A DNA stretch of 64,000 nucleotides from an uncultured Prolixibacteraceae bacterium (GTDB taxonomy: Bacteria > Bacteroidota > Bacteroidia > Bacteroidales > Prolixibacteraceae). The notes under the pieces are model-generated. The model saw nothing but the letters and a program-made list of their open reading frames with translations. It had not been told where the DNA came from and did not search any database. Both the position numbers and the translations under genes were made by a program. This document shows, piece by piece, positions 33,180 to 42,139 of this stretch; the first letter of the stretch is position 1, and every line of letters begins with the position of its first letter. The stretch is from NCBI GenBank assembly GCA_903834475.1, contig CAILJH010000211.1, forward strand, positions 32,728-96,727, written 5' to 3'.

Positions 33180-34030
33180 GAAAGGCTGTCATTTATATTA
33201 TTCTAACCAGCTATTTTCTAACAGCATGCAACTTGTTTTTTGAAAAGGAGGAACCAATCGCCAAAGTGGGCAGCAAGGTTTTGACCATGAAAGAACTATC
33301 AAAAAACACGCCTGATTACCTGGATGCTACTGACAGCTCTTTGTGGGCCGACGATTACATCAAGAAATGGGTTCAGCGCGAACTTTTGCTACTAAAAGCT
33401 GAAGAAAATCTGAAAGCTGAGTTGAAAGATGTGAGCAATGAACTCGAAGAATACCGTAATTCGCTCATCGTTTTCAGGTATAAAAACGAGCTGATTAAAC
33501 AAAAAATGGATACCTCGCTGAAACCTTCAGATATTCAGAAATACTTTAACGAGCACCGCGAAAGCTTCATACTGAACCGAAACATTGTAAAAGCCATTTA
33601 CATCAAGGTTCCGGTTGAAGTTTCGAGTCCAGATAACTTAAAGGAACTATGCCTTTCGAACGATCCTGCTAAACAGGCCAAACTGAATGAATATTGCCTG
33701 AGTTACGCCAAAGCTTATGACCGCTTTAACAACCAGTGGATAGCTGCCGATATAGTTCTGAAGAATACTCCGGAGCAAATTACTGACCAGAAGCTGTTTC
33801 TGGAAAGAAACCGTTTCACTGAAAGCAGCGATAAAATTTATTACTATATTGTCTGCATCCGCGATTATCGTTTGGAAGGTCAGGTATCACCCATCGAATA
33901 TGTTGAAAACGACATTCAAAACCTGATTCTCAGTAAGCAGAAAATCGAATTTCTGAAACAAATCGAAAAAGACATATACAAGGAAGGCATTGATAACAAT
34001 AAGGTTAAACTTTATAATACAAAAAAATAA
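33176..34030 (+). CDS. SurA N-domain-like lipoprotein
   Basis: 284 aa lipoprotein (lipobox FLTAC, Cys18). EEPIAKVGSKVLTMKEL, WVQRELLLLKAEENLK and SDIQKYFNEHRESFIL-type helices resemble the chaperone part of SurA/PpiD, but no parvulin active site is seen. It is probably a chaperone without isomerase activity. It is encoded between two isomerases: overlaps the first by 4 bp and precedes the next by 6 bp. Confidence 0.78.
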   Translation: MRKAVIYIILTSYFLTACNLFFEKEEPIAKVGSKVLTMKELSKNTPDYLDATDSSLWADDYIKKWVQRELLLLKAEENLKAELKDVSNELEEYRNSLIVFRYKNELIKQKMDTSLKPSDIQKYFNEHRESFILNRNIVKAIYIKVPVEVSSPDNLKELCLSNDPAKQAKLNEYCLSYAKAYDRFNNQWIAADIVLKNTPEQITDQKLFLERNRFTESSDKIYYYIVCIRDYRLEGQVSPIEYVENDIQNLILSKQKIEFLKQIEKDIYKEGIDNNKVKLYNTKK

Positions 34031-34036
34031 TCGTTT

Positions 34037-35392
34037 ATGATCAGAAAACTAATTGGTTTATTTATCCTGTTGGGATATGTTGCCCTAAGCAATCCAGTCC
34101 TTGCACAAGATAAAACTGTTGACCAGATTGTGTCCGTTGTCGGGAAAAACATTATCCTGAAATCTGACATCGAAGGTATGTTTCAACAGCAACAAGCACA
34201 GGGAATAACCACCACCGGTGATATGAAATGTGAGATTCTGGAGAATTTGCTGGTTGAAAAACTTCTGCTCGCTGAAGCAGAACTGGATACCACCATTATT
34301 GTCAGCGATAGTCAGTTAAACTCGAGCCTGGAACAGCGGATTCAATATTTCATTTCACACCTTGGTTCTGAAAAAGAAGTAGAAGCATATTTCAAAAAAT
34401 CGATAGTTGAACTAAAATCAGATTTGCAGGAAGTGATCAAGAATCAACAGATGACCCAACAGATGCAGGAAAAAATCATTGAAAAAGCCACTGTTACACC
34501 TGCTGAAGTTAGGGCACATTTTAAGACCTTACCTGAAGCAGAAATTCCGTTAATCGATGCACAGGTTGAATATGCTCAGATTACCGTATTACCGGTAATT
34601 ACACTGGAAGAAGAAGACCGCATTAAGGCAACGCTTCGTGATCTGAAGCACCGGATTGAAAGCGGAGAAAGCGGATTTGCGCCAATGGCTGTTATTTACT
34701 CTGAAGATGTAGTTTCGGCCCGAAATGGTGGTGAATTGGACTATATGGGTCGCGGGAACCTTGATCCTGCTTATGCTGTAGCTGCATTTAACCTAAAAGG
34801 CGACAAGATTTCGAATGTGGTAAAAAGTGAGTTTGGATACCATATCATTCAGGCAATGGATCGAAAAGGAGAGCAACTCAAAACACGCCATATTCTGATG
34901 AAACCCAAAGTCTCGCCTGATGCCATGAAAAAAGCTTTCGGGCAAATTGATACGATCGCCAATATCATTCGCAAAGGAACGATGAAATTTGATGAAGCGG
35001 CCATCCGTTTTTCATACGATAAGAACTCGCGTAACAATGGTGGGGCTGTAATCAATCCCGAAACCAGTGAATCGAAATGGAAAATGAGCGAACTCGATCC
35101 TGATGTCAGTAAAGTTATTGGCAAGATGAACATCAACGAAATTTCCAAACCGTTCCAAACACTCGACGACAAGCAACGCCCTGTTTATAAAGTCATCAAG
35201 CTGCTCAATAAAACCGATGCACACAAAGCAAATATGCGCGATGACTATGTAGCACTAAGTAACGCGTACCTTGCCACTAAAAAAGAGAAAACACTGGATA
35301 GCTGGATACGGGAAAAACAATCAGGAACCTATGTTCACATTGATAATTCATACCTGAATTGTAATTTCAAATACAAAGGGTGGATGAAGTAA
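34037..35392 (+). CDS. surA: SurA-like peptidyl-prolyl isomerase
   Basis: 451 aa, close to E. coli SurA in length. Signal peptide ending VLAQ, an N-terminal chaperone domain (DQIVSVVGKNIILKSDIE, QQQQAQGITT, LLVEKLLLAEAELD), then two parvulin domains (YSEDVVSARNGGELDYMGRG ... FGYHIIQAMD; TRHILMKP ... FSYDKNSRNNGGAV). Delivers outer-membrane proteins to the BAM complex. Confidence 0.9.
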   Translation: MIRKLIGLFILLGYVALSNPVLAQDKTVDQIVSVVGKNIILKSDIEGMFQQQQAQGITTTGDMKCEILENLLVEKLLLAEAELDTTIIVSDSQLNSSLEQRIQYFISHLGSEKEVEAYFKKSIVELKSDLQEVIKNQQMTQQMQEKIIEKATVTPAEVRAHFKTLPEAEIPLIDAQVEYAQITVLPVITLEEEDRIKATLRDLKHRIESGESGFAPMAVIYSEDVVSARNGGELDYMGRGNLDPAYAVAAFNLKGDKISNVVKSEFGYHIIQAMDRKGEQLKTRHILMKPKVSPDAMKKAFGQIDTIANIIRKGTMKFDEAAIRFSYDKNSRNNGGAVINPETSESKWKMSELDPDVSKVIGKMNINEISKPFQTLDDKQRPVYKVIKLLNKTDAHKANMRDDYVALSNAYLATKKEKTLDSWIREKQSGTYVHIDNSYLNCNFKYKGWMK

Positions 35393-35397
35393 GTGGA

Positions 35398-35435
35398 AGT
35401 GCCTAAAGTGAGCTAAAGTTCGGAGTGCCTAAAGT
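35398..35435 (+). repeat. Direct repeat AGTGCCTAAAGT, two copies
   Basis: AGTGCCTAAAGT at 35398-35409 and 35424-35435, with a similar AGCTAAAGT between. Starts 6 bp after the surA stop. A short intergenic repeat type often seen in Bacteroidota. Confidence 0.6.
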
Positions 35436-35463
35436 TAAAAGTAAAATCAAAACTGGGATTTCA

Positions 35464-35507
35464 GCCCTGAAAGGGCGTCATATACCAGCACAGGGCAACG
35501 CCCTGTG
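35464..35507 (+). repeat. Solo two-hairpin (REP-like) element
   Basis: Hairpin A GCCCTGAAAGGGC (35464-35476, GAA loop), 12 nt, hairpin B CACAGGGCAACGCCCTGTG (35489-35507, AAC loop), then TAAAAG. Same layout as the arrays flanking the transposase at 4353-5090, but hairpin B has a G:C/C:G change at its base (CAC/GTG for CAT/ATG). A further 7-bp inverted repeat, CCGTCCG and CGGACGG, lies at 35530-35577. Confidence 0.8.
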
Positions 35508-35594
35508 TAAAAGTTTAGAAGAAGGAAAACCGTCCGCCGGAAGAAGTAAAGCAAAACGATTTTCAAGTTTCGGACGGAATGGTAATAAACATCA

Positions 35595-35777
35595 GTGATG
35601 AAAAAAAATAGTCAAAAAGGGAAATGGCTGGCTGTTGGAATTGGAATTGGTGTTTCGATTGGTGTTGCAATTAAAAATATTGGAGTTGGAATTGGAATTG
35701 GTGCAGCAATCGGACTCGCAATAGGAAAACTTAAATCACCAAAAGATTCAAATATTGACGATATTCAAATAGAATAG
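35595..35777 (+). CDS. Glycine-zipper membrane peptide
   Basis: 60 aa. Basic N-terminus (MMKKNSQKGKW), then AVGIGIGVSIGVAIKNIGVGIGIGAAIGLAIG, a glycine-zipper pattern (G at every second or fourth position) that suits membrane helix packing. The C-terminus is polar and acidic. Function unknown. Between surA and the MoxR gene, with a two-hairpin element 90 bp upstream. Confidence 0.6.
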   Translation: MMKKNSQKGKWLAVGIGIGVSIGVAIKNIGVGIGIGAAIGLAIGKLKSPKDSNIDDIQIE

Positions 35778-35842
35778 ATTAAAAATTTAACAAGTTTACA
35801 TTTTCTGAAAAAGGTGTCAATTTGTAATCAAAAAACATTAAG

Positions 35843-36808
35843 ATGACATTTAAAAACGAAGTTGAAGCTGTAAATGCGCTGAGCAAAAAATTTGATCAGC
35901 TGCGTTCTGAAATAAAAAAACGGATTTACGGACAGGATGAAATTATCGATCAGGTATTGATCACCATGTTCAGCCGCGGACATTGCCTGCTTATCGGAGT
36001 TCCCGGACTTGCCAAAACTTTGTTGGTAAATACCATTGCCGAAGTACTTGGACTTCAGTACAAACGAATTCAGTTTACCCCCGACCTGATGCCTTCGGAC
36101 ATCATCGGAACTGAAATTCTGGACAAAGACCGGGAATTCAAATTTATTCGCGGACCAATCTTTGCCAATATCATACTGGCCGATGAAATTAACCGTACAC
36201 CTCCGAAAACTCAGGCAGCATTGCTGGAAGCCATGCAGGAAAGGACGGTTACCGCAGCTGGCCAGAAATATGAACTCGACCAACCATTTTTTGTTCTGGC
36301 TACTCAAAACCCAATCGAACAGGAAGGAACTTATCCACTGCCTGAGGCTCAGCTCGACCGGTTTATGTTCTCCATATGGCTCGATTATCCTAAATTCGAA
36401 GATGAATTAACCATTGTCCAGAATACCACTTCAGGGTATCAAACTCATCTGAATGAAATTATTACCAAAGATGAAATCCGGTTTTTCCAGGATCTGGTTT
36501 TGAAAGTTCCTGTAAACGAAAACGTATTGAAATATGCGGTTGGTTTGTCAGCTAAAACGCGTCCAAACACCGAACTGGCAGCACCAATTACCAATAAATA
36601 CCTCAAATGGGGAGCTGGTCCACGAGCATCGCAATACCTTGTATTGGGTGCAAAAACGCTGGCTGCCCTTCAGGGAAAATACTCACCTGATATTGATGAT
36701 GTCAAGAAAGTGGCAGTTAACATTCTCCGTCACCGGATCATTAAAAACTATAAGGCCGAAGCGGAGAACCTTTCAGTTGAAGATATTATTTCGGAACTGA
36801 TGAACTGA
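35843..36808 (+). CDS. MoxR-family AAA+ ATPase
   Basis: 321 aa. Walker A GVPGLAKTLLVN (MoxR variant), Walker B ILADEINRTPPKTQAALLEAMQE, sensor 1 FVLATQNPIEQEGTYPLPEAQLDRF and the MoxR lid region (GASPRASQYL-like RASQYLVLGAKTLA). MoxR proteins assemble or mature partner complexes, often with von Willebrand proteins. No vWA or DUF58 gene follows here, unlike the usual MoxR operons. It starts the MoxR-OstA pair, with 5 bp between the genes. Confidence 0.92.
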   Translation: MTFKNEVEAVNALSKKFDQLRSEIKKRIYGQDEIIDQVLITMFSRGHCLLIGVPGLAKTLLVNTIAEVLGLQYKRIQFTPDLMPSDIIGTEILDKDREFKFIRGPIFANIILADEINRTPPKTQAALLEAMQERTVTAAGQKYELDQPFFVLATQNPIEQEGTYPLPEAQLDRFMFSIWLDYPKFEDELTIVQNTTSGYQTHLNEIITKDEIRFFQDLVLKVPVNENVLKYAVGLSAKTRPNTELAAPITNKYLKWGAGPRASQYLVLGAKTLAALQGKYSPDIDDVKKVAVNILRHRIIKNYKAEAENLSVEDIISELMN

Positions 36809-36813
36809 GCTGA

Positions 36814-38754
36814 ATGATAAAAAGACCATACATTCCTGGTGTTGTCCGTATTATCCTGACTGGACTGATCTGTTTGCTTGCCTTTTCAGTAAACACCCAG
36901 GCCCAAAGCAGAAAAAAGGTAGAAATTCTGCATTGCGATCAGCTCCTTTTCAATGAACACATTGTTGCCAATGCCCAACGGCTTCTGGGTAATGTAAACA
37001 TTACCGTTGACGGAGCCCTCATGTGGTGCGACAGCCTGTATTCTTACACGAACAACATGGTTGATGCATTTGGGAAAGTGCATATTTTACGGGGCGATAC
37101 GCTAAACATGTTTGCTGATTTCATTCATTACAATGGCGATACCAAACTGGCCAAAGCCCGCCGGAATGTAAAATTAATTGACAAGAAAATAACCCTGACG
37201 ACAGATTCACTCGATTATTCGATGGTGAACGATTTGGCTTCATATAATTATTCGGGTACGGTGAAGGACTCGACCAATGTGCTTACCTCTGTTGTTGGTC
37301 AGTATTACGTGAATGAGAAAAAAGCCTATTTCAAAACCAAAGTACAAGGGGTAACCAAAGATTATAAAATCAAATCGGATACACTCATTTACTTTACCGA
37401 TTCCAAGAAAGTCTTCATGGAGGGGCCAACCCATATTTTTAATGAAAAGGATACGCTCTACGCCGAATATGGCTGGTACGACAGCATGAAAAGCTATGCC
37501 AAACTGACCAAAAAACCACGTATTTGGAACATCAAGCAAAAGGTGAAAGCCGATTCGATTTTCTACGACAAACAAAAAGGAGAAGGATTGGCCATGGGTC
37601 ATGCACGCATTCAGGATATCGAGAACAGCATTATCGTACTTGGAAACCGGGTTCAGTATAACGACCTGACTAAGATCGCATCAGCAAGTGATTCGGCTGT
37701 GTTAATTCAGTATTCGAAAACCGATTCGCTTTATTTGCATGCCGACCATTTAATAACAAGACCTGACACTATCCCCGTAAAAAAGCCAATCCTGATTTCA
37801 AAAGTTTCTCCGGAAAAGAAAATAATTTCCAATAAAAAATTAGTTAAGGCTAATAAGAATTCAAAAAAAATGCAGGTCAAACCCGCTTTGGCCGACACAC
37901 TGAACACGAAATCATCAATTCCGGAAACATTGACTTTTAAATCTTTAGAGAAAGACACCCTTTCCTCAACGATGAAAAGTGATTCGTTGAATTCGCCTTC
38001 TTCAGAGGACAAGACATTGGCAGAAAAATCATTAAAAAGCGATACCCTGAAGCCGGTTAAAACGATGCCAGACTCGCTACGGACTGATTCAGTAGCCATC
38101 AAAGCAAAAAAAGATGCCCGTTTGGTTATGGCGTATTATAATGTACGATTTTTCCGTACCGACGTTCAGGGAAAATGCGACTCTCTGGCCTATTGGTCAA
38201 AAGATTCAACCATTCAGTTATATACCAATCCGGTGATTTGGTCAGACAAAAATCAGATTTCAGCCAACTACATCGAAATGATTAACCGCAGTAAGGATCC
38301 GGATCAAGTCCTTTTGAAAGATGACGCATTCATTATATCCATGGACAATGACAGTTTACGATATAACCAAATCAAGGGCAAAATCATGACTGGCTATATC
38401 ATTAAGAATAAGCTAAAAAAAATTGATGTGGATGGGAATGGCCAGTCGAACTATTACGCCCACGACGACAAAGGGGAAATTATTGGGTTAAACAAGGCAG
38501 AAAGCAGCAACATTACCATATATATGAACGACAATGGAAAGGTAAAGAAGATAGTTTTTATCAAATCGCCCGATGGAGAGCTCAAACCAATGGCAGATAT
38601 AGCAGACGGTGATAAGCTTTTGCCAGGCTTCAGTTGGCAGGAAGAACTTCGACCAAAAAACAAGGAAGACATCTTCCGCATCATACTGCCAAAATCCACA
38701 ACCTTGCCTTTACCAAAAGCTACTGGTCCTGTTAAGGAAAAGATTATTGAATAG
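36814..38754 (+). CDS. OstA-like (LptA/LptD N-terminal) protein
   Basis: 646 aa, exported (signal ending NTQAQS). The OstA/LptA-type beta-jellyroll repeats (LFNEHIVANAQRLLGNV, VDGALMWCDSLYSYTNN, AFGKVHILRGDTLNMFAD, FIHYNGDTKLAKARRNV) recur along the protein. A Ser/Lys/Asp-rich linker spans about residues 325-430, after which the repeats resume (YYNVRFFRTDVQGKCDSLAY). Probably part of LPS or lipid transport between membranes; it lacks the LptD barrel. Convergent with the porin gene (1 bp gap). Confidence 0.85.
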   Translation: MIKRPYIPGVVRIILTGLICLLAFSVNTQAQSRKKVEILHCDQLLFNEHIVANAQRLLGNVNITVDGALMWCDSLYSYTNNMVDAFGKVHILRGDTLNMFADFIHYNGDTKLAKARRNVKLIDKKITLTTDSLDYSMVNDLASYNYSGTVKDSTNVLTSVVGQYYVNEKKAYFKTKVQGVTKDYKIKSDTLIYFTDSKKVFMEGPTHIFNEKDTLYAEYGWYDSMKSYAKLTKKPRIWNIKQKVKADSIFYDKQKGEGLAMGHARIQDIENSIIVLGNRVQYNDLTKIASASDSAVLIQYSKTDSLYLHADHLITRPDTIPVKKPILISKVSPEKKIISNKKLVKANKNSKKMQVKPALADTLNTKSSIPETLTFKSLEKDTLSSTMKSDSLNSPSSEDKTLAEKSLKSDTLKPVKTMPDSLRTDSVAIKAKKDARLVMAYYNVRFFRTDVQGKCDSLAYWSKDSTIQLYTNPVIWSDKNQISANYIEMINRSKDPDQVLLKDDAFIISMDNDSLRYNQIKGKIMTGYIIKNKLKKIDVDGNGQSNYYAHDDKGEIIGLNKAESSNITIYMNDNGKVKKIVFIKSPDGELKPMADIADGDKLLPGFSWQEELRPKNKEDIFRIILPKSTTLPLPKATGPVKEKIIE

Positions 38755-38755
38755 T

Positions 38756-39586
38756 CTACGAACCGGACAAATTAAATACAATCCTCGCTCTCAATGAAAG
38801 TCCAGATTGAGAAGGAAGTTCTCTCATCGCATTTGGATTTGAAATTGGACTACGTGTGGCATAGATAACCGGACCTCCCGAAACAGAAAATGAAATTCTG
38901 GAATTGTTGGTTGTCATATTTAATGAGGGTCCAAGTAACAATTTTGCACCGCCTTCAGCTTCCTTAGCATCCCAAAAACCTTCCAAATCTTCACCTACCG
39001 CTTCGAATCCACCATAAAAATTGCCGGCTAAACAGTAATGGAATCCCAGACTTGTGATGATATCAATATTGTCCCGATTACGAGCCATAACCTTTTCAAA
39101 GAGCATGTTACCACCAGCTTTCCAGCGTGGAGCATCAAACGACACAGTGGCCCGGCTTAAAATGGATTTCACATTGTAGTAATCACGGCCAACACCTATG
39201 CCTATTCCCAAACGCAGTCCAAGATTCTTTTTTCCACCAATGAAATCACGGATTATTTCGGCCTGCTGGGCACTTAATACATTTGCTCCTCCTGAAAAGC
39301 CAAGTGAAGTGCTGGCATAGCAGGTAAACTGTTTTCCCAAATATCCTTTTACAGCAAACTGCTGGCCCACTCCAGCGTATCCAAAAGGCCCGGATACCCG
39401 TTCACCATAACTTCCGGAATAATCCAAACTCCACTTTAAATCATTAGGAGTCAAAGTGGTCATTGAAAATAAAAAAGGTTCAGGCGATCGTTTTACGGTT
39501 AGAAATTTGTCTCCATCCTGATTTTGCGCCATTGCTGAATACAGCATAAACATGAATATCAGGAGAATAAGATTATTTTTATTCAT
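38756..39586 (-). CDS. Outer-membrane beta-barrel (porin-like) protein
   Basis: 276 aa from the ATG giving MNKNNLILLIFMFMLYSAMAQ; an in-frame ATG lies 15 bp further up. Mature part is a run of alternating polar/apolar strands (LKWSLDYSGSYGERV, FTCYASTSLGFSGG, LGLRLGIGIGVGRDYYNV, RISFSVSGGPVIYAT) ending ARIVFNLSGS. This is the pattern of small outer-membrane barrels. No specific family assigned. Confidence 0.7.
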   Translation of the reverse strand: MNKNNLILLIFMFMLYSAMAQNQDGDKFLTVKRSPEPFLFSMTTLTPNDLKWSLDYSGSYGERVSGPFGYAGVGQQFAVKGYLGKQFTCYASTSLGFSGGANVLSAQQAEIIRDFIGGKKNLGLRLGIGIGVGRDYYNVKSILSRATVSFDAPRWKAGGNMLFEKVMARNRDNIDIITSLGFHYCLAGNFYGGFEAVGEDLEGFWDAKEAEGGAKLLLGPSLNMTTNNSRISFSVSGGPVIYATRSPISNPNAMRELPSQSGLSLRARIVFNLSGS

Positions 39587-39864
39587 ATTTAATCTATGCA
39601 TTTAATTTATCCTTGAAAATTTTGAATTGTAATAATGAAAAGCAGATTTTATCATCATTAACTTTCATCCAATTGAACACTTCATAAACTGAAAGGTTTT
39701 CAAACAAAACACGACAATTTTGACATGTAAAATTAGATATTGTAGATTTCACTTTGTTTAAGAATTGATGAATATGTAATTACAATGCAAAAATCACCCG
39801 GTTTATTGCAGTCAATCCAAATATATTTAATAATTTGCTAATCAAAATTTCAAAAACCTAATTC

Positions 39865-40389
39865 ATGAAAAACCTGTTAAAATCCTTTGTTTTACTGGCA
39901 ATTCTGGGATATGCAATCCCTTCCTATTCGGCTTTGCCACCCAATGATTTTGCTAAATCAGGCATCTCTGTTGGAGTGGTGGTAGAAGACCTCAATGAAT
40001 CGCTGGACTTCTACATCAATGTTATTGGAATGGTTAAAACCAGTGAATTCAGTGTGGATGCTGATAAAGCCAAAGAATTGGGGCTGAGCAATGGAAACCG
40101 TTTCGATGTGAAAGTACTGAAACTCGAAAACAGCGAAAATGCACCCGAATGGAAATTGATGAGTTTTGGCAAAAAATCAGCTCATCCGAAACAAAACTAT
40201 GTACCCGACGATACGGGGATTCAGTACGTCACCATCTTTGTGAAATCGATGAAACCAATCCTTGAACGGATTCAGAAACACGGCGTAAAAACTCTGGGAA
40301 AATCTCCAACCATGCTCGATGCAGATCGCCAGTTTATTTTGGTTCAGGATCCGGATGGTAATTTTATTGAACTCATCGGGCCGAAATAA
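39865..40389 (+). CDS. Exported VOC (glyoxalase/bleomycin-resistance fold) protein
   Basis: 174 aa. Residues 1-23 are a signal peptide (LLKSFVLLAILGYAIPSYSA). The rest is a vicinal-oxygen-chelate domain: SVGVVVEDLNESLDFYINVIGM, LKLENSENAPEWKL, YVTIFVKSMKPILERIQKHG and QDPDGNFIELIGPK, the last Glu being a usual metal ligand. VOC proteins are mainly cytoplasmic, so export is unusual. The 263 bp upstream are AT-rich with no gene. Confidence 0.85.
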   Translation: MKNLLKSFVLLAILGYAIPSYSALPPNDFAKSGISVGVVVEDLNESLDFYINVIGMVKTSEFSVDADKAKELGLSNGNRFDVKVLKLENSENAPEWKLMSFGKKSAHPKQNYVPDDTGIQYVTIFVKSMKPILERIQKHGVKTLGKSPTMLDADRQFILVQDPDGNFIELIGPK

Positions 40390-40401
40390 ATCAGCTAAAA
40401 G

Positions 40402-40434
40402 CAGAAACGCAAGGCTTGCGACCTTGCGTTTCTG
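40402..40434. terminator. Bidirectional hairpin between the VOC and DUF2795 genes
   Basis: CAGAAACGCAAGG (40402-40414) pairs perfectly with CCTTGCGTTTCTG (40422-40434) around a 7-nt loop, between two convergent genes. Its arms contain the ACGCAAGG word of the dispersed AGACGC palindromes. Confidence 0.7.
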
Positions 40435-40448
40435 TATGTGAACGAAAT

Positions 40449-40670
40449 TTAGTATTCGTCTTCATTAAAAAAGAAATCATCCTTGCTCGGATAATCAGGC
40501 CAGATGTCTTCAATACTTTCGTAAATCTCGCCTTCGTCTTCAATTTCCTGCAGATTTTCGATGACTTCCAATGGAGCTCCACTTCGGATGGCAAAATCGA
40601 TCAATTCATCTTTACTTGCTGGCCATGGGGCATCCTCTAATTTCGAGGCTAATTCGAGTGTCCAGTACAT
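40449..40670 (-). CDS. DUF2795 family protein
   Basis: 73 aa. MYWTLELASKLEDAPWPASKDELIDFAIRSGAPLEVIENLQEIEDEGE matches the short DUF2795 helical domain (WPASKDELIDYA, GAP..VIENL). The acidic C-terminus ends FFFNEDEY. Function unknown. Single gene with convergent neighbours. Confidence 0.85.
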   Translation of the reverse strand: MYWTLELASKLEDAPWPASKDELIDFAIRSGAPLEVIENLQEIEDEGEIYESIEDIWPDYPSKDDFFFNEDEY

Positions 40671-40758
40671 ATAATTATTTTATTAAGGTGGTTAAACTGG
40701 TTTTTTAAAACTTTTGCGAATATAACAAAAATTCGGATTCTGCAAACAATTCAGAATA

Positions 40759-41316
40759 TTATTCACTGACATCAGGAGACCACAGTATTTCCGCTGCTTT
40801 CTGATCCATCGACACCTTTCTGGAGAGTACAAAAAGATAGTCCGACAGGCGGTTCATGTACACAATCAGGTTCGGATCGACTTCCACTTTTTCAGCAAGT
40901 CCAACAATCAGGCGTTCTGCTCTCCGGCAAACTGTACGTGCCACATGACAAAACGAAGCAGCCTGACAACCACCTGGTAAAATGAAATTTCGGAGCTCAG
41001 GTAATTGCTCGTTCATCTCGTCCATTTCATTTTCAAGCAATAAAATATCGGCTTCAACAACCGGTATATGTTTTTTTATTAATGTAATGGAGTCTTCGGT
41101 AGCCAGATGAGCGCCAATCACAAAAAGCTTATTCTGAATTTTTTCGAGCATCTCATCGGCATGTCCATCAGTTTGCAGCGAACGAACAACACCAAGAAAT
41201 GAATTTAACTCATCAACAGTTCCATAAGCTTCGAGTCTGAGATCAAATTTTTTGACCCTTGAACCACCAATTAAACCAGTAGTTCCAGTATCGCCTGTAC
41301 GTGTATAAATTTTCAT
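40759..41316 (-). CDS. Cob(I)yrinic acid a,c-diamide adenosyltransferase (PduO type)
   Basis: 185 aa. KIYTRTGDTGTTGLIGG, RLEAYGTVDELNSFLG, FILPGGCQAASFCHVARTVCRRAERLIV and YMNRLSDYLFVLSRKV are the PduO/MMAB-type signatures: ATP and corrinoid binding. Adds the adenosyl group to cob(I)alamin. One base after the ABC ATPase stop, so the two are co-transcribed. Confidence 0.94.
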   Translation of the reverse strand: MKIYTRTGDTGTTGLIGGSRVKKFDLRLEAYGTVDELNSFLGVVRSLQTDGHADEMLEKIQNKLFVIGAHLATEDSITLIKKHIPVVEADILLLENEMDEMNEQLPELRNFILPGGCQAASFCHVARTVCRRAERLIVGLAEKVEVDPNLIVYMNRLSDYLFVLSRKVSMDQKAAEILWSPDVSE

Positions 41317-41317
41317 A

Positions 41318-42016
41318 TTAGTAAACCGGATCAGGATTTACATAATCAGCTTCAATTTCACCGTCTTTCAGGCGAATAATGCGATGAGCGTGTTTCGCAA
41401 TAGATTCCTCATGGGTCACTACAATCAGGGTATTTCCCTTAGAATGTATTTCGGCGAACAATTGCATAATTTCTTCTGAAATTTTTGAATCAAGGTTTCC
41501 TGTTGGCTCATCAGCTAAAAGAATGCAAGGATTATTTACCAAAGCGCGTGCAACCGCCACACGCTGCCGCTGACCACCGGATAATTCGTTCGGTTTGTGC
41601 TCAATACGATCGGCCAAACCCACCTCGGTTAATATTTTTTCAGCCTGAATAATTCGCTGTTGTTTCTTGATCCCGGCATAAACCAAAGGCAACATCACGT
41701 TTTCGAGTGCAGTATTCCGGGGAAGCAGATTGAATGTCTGAAATACGAATCCGATTTCCTTATTACGAATTTCAGCAAGTTCGTCGTCTGATAAATGACT
41801 AACGTCCTGATTATTCAATTCATAAAAACCGCTTGTTGGAGTATCCAGGCAACCGATCACGTTCATCAGTGTCGATTTTCCAGAACCTGAAGCTCCCATA
41901 ATGGCGACATATTCGCCTTTATTGATATTCAGCGAAACCGAGCGCAAAGCCCTGACTATCTGAGTTCCGACTTTATAATTCTTGACTATTTTTTCGAGTT
42001 TGATAACAGCATTCAT
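41318..42016 (-). CDS. ABC transporter ATPase, LolD/MacB type
   Basis: 232 aa nucleotide-binding protein: Walker [20 protein letters not shown]-loop [10 protein letters not shown], signature [15 protein letters not shown], Walker [14 protein letters not shown], His switch VVTHEES. This type pairs with FtsX-like permeases (MacB, LolCE), but none is adjacent, so its partner must lie elsewhere. Confidence 0.93.
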   Translation of the reverse strand: MNAVIKLEKIVKNYKVGTQIVRALRSVSLNINKGEYVAIMGASGSGKSTLMNVIGCLDTPTSGFYELNNQDVSHLSDDELAEIRNKEIGFVFQTFNLLPRNTALENVMLPLVYAGIKKQQRIIQAEKILTEVGLADRIEHKPNELSGGQRQRVAVARALVNNPCILLADEPTGNLDSKISEEIMQLFAEIHSKGNTLIVVTHEESIAKHAHRIIRLKDGEIEADYVNPDPVY

Positions 42017-42127
42017 CTTTTGACCAATTGGTTTGATTGCATTAGTTAAGCAATGTTTCCTTCCATTACAATTTCTGCGGCTAATTTATGATTTATTGAA
42101 CAGAACCTGATTAGTTCATCCTTTTTT

Positions 42128-42135
42128 TATCTTTG
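42128..42135 (+). promoter_or_regulatory. -7 promoter element abutting the recG start codon
   Basis: TATCTTTG matches TAnnTTTG and lies 4 nt before the recG ATG. The predicted transcript would begin at or next to the start codon. Confidence 0.55.
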
Positions 42136-42139
42136 TTCC

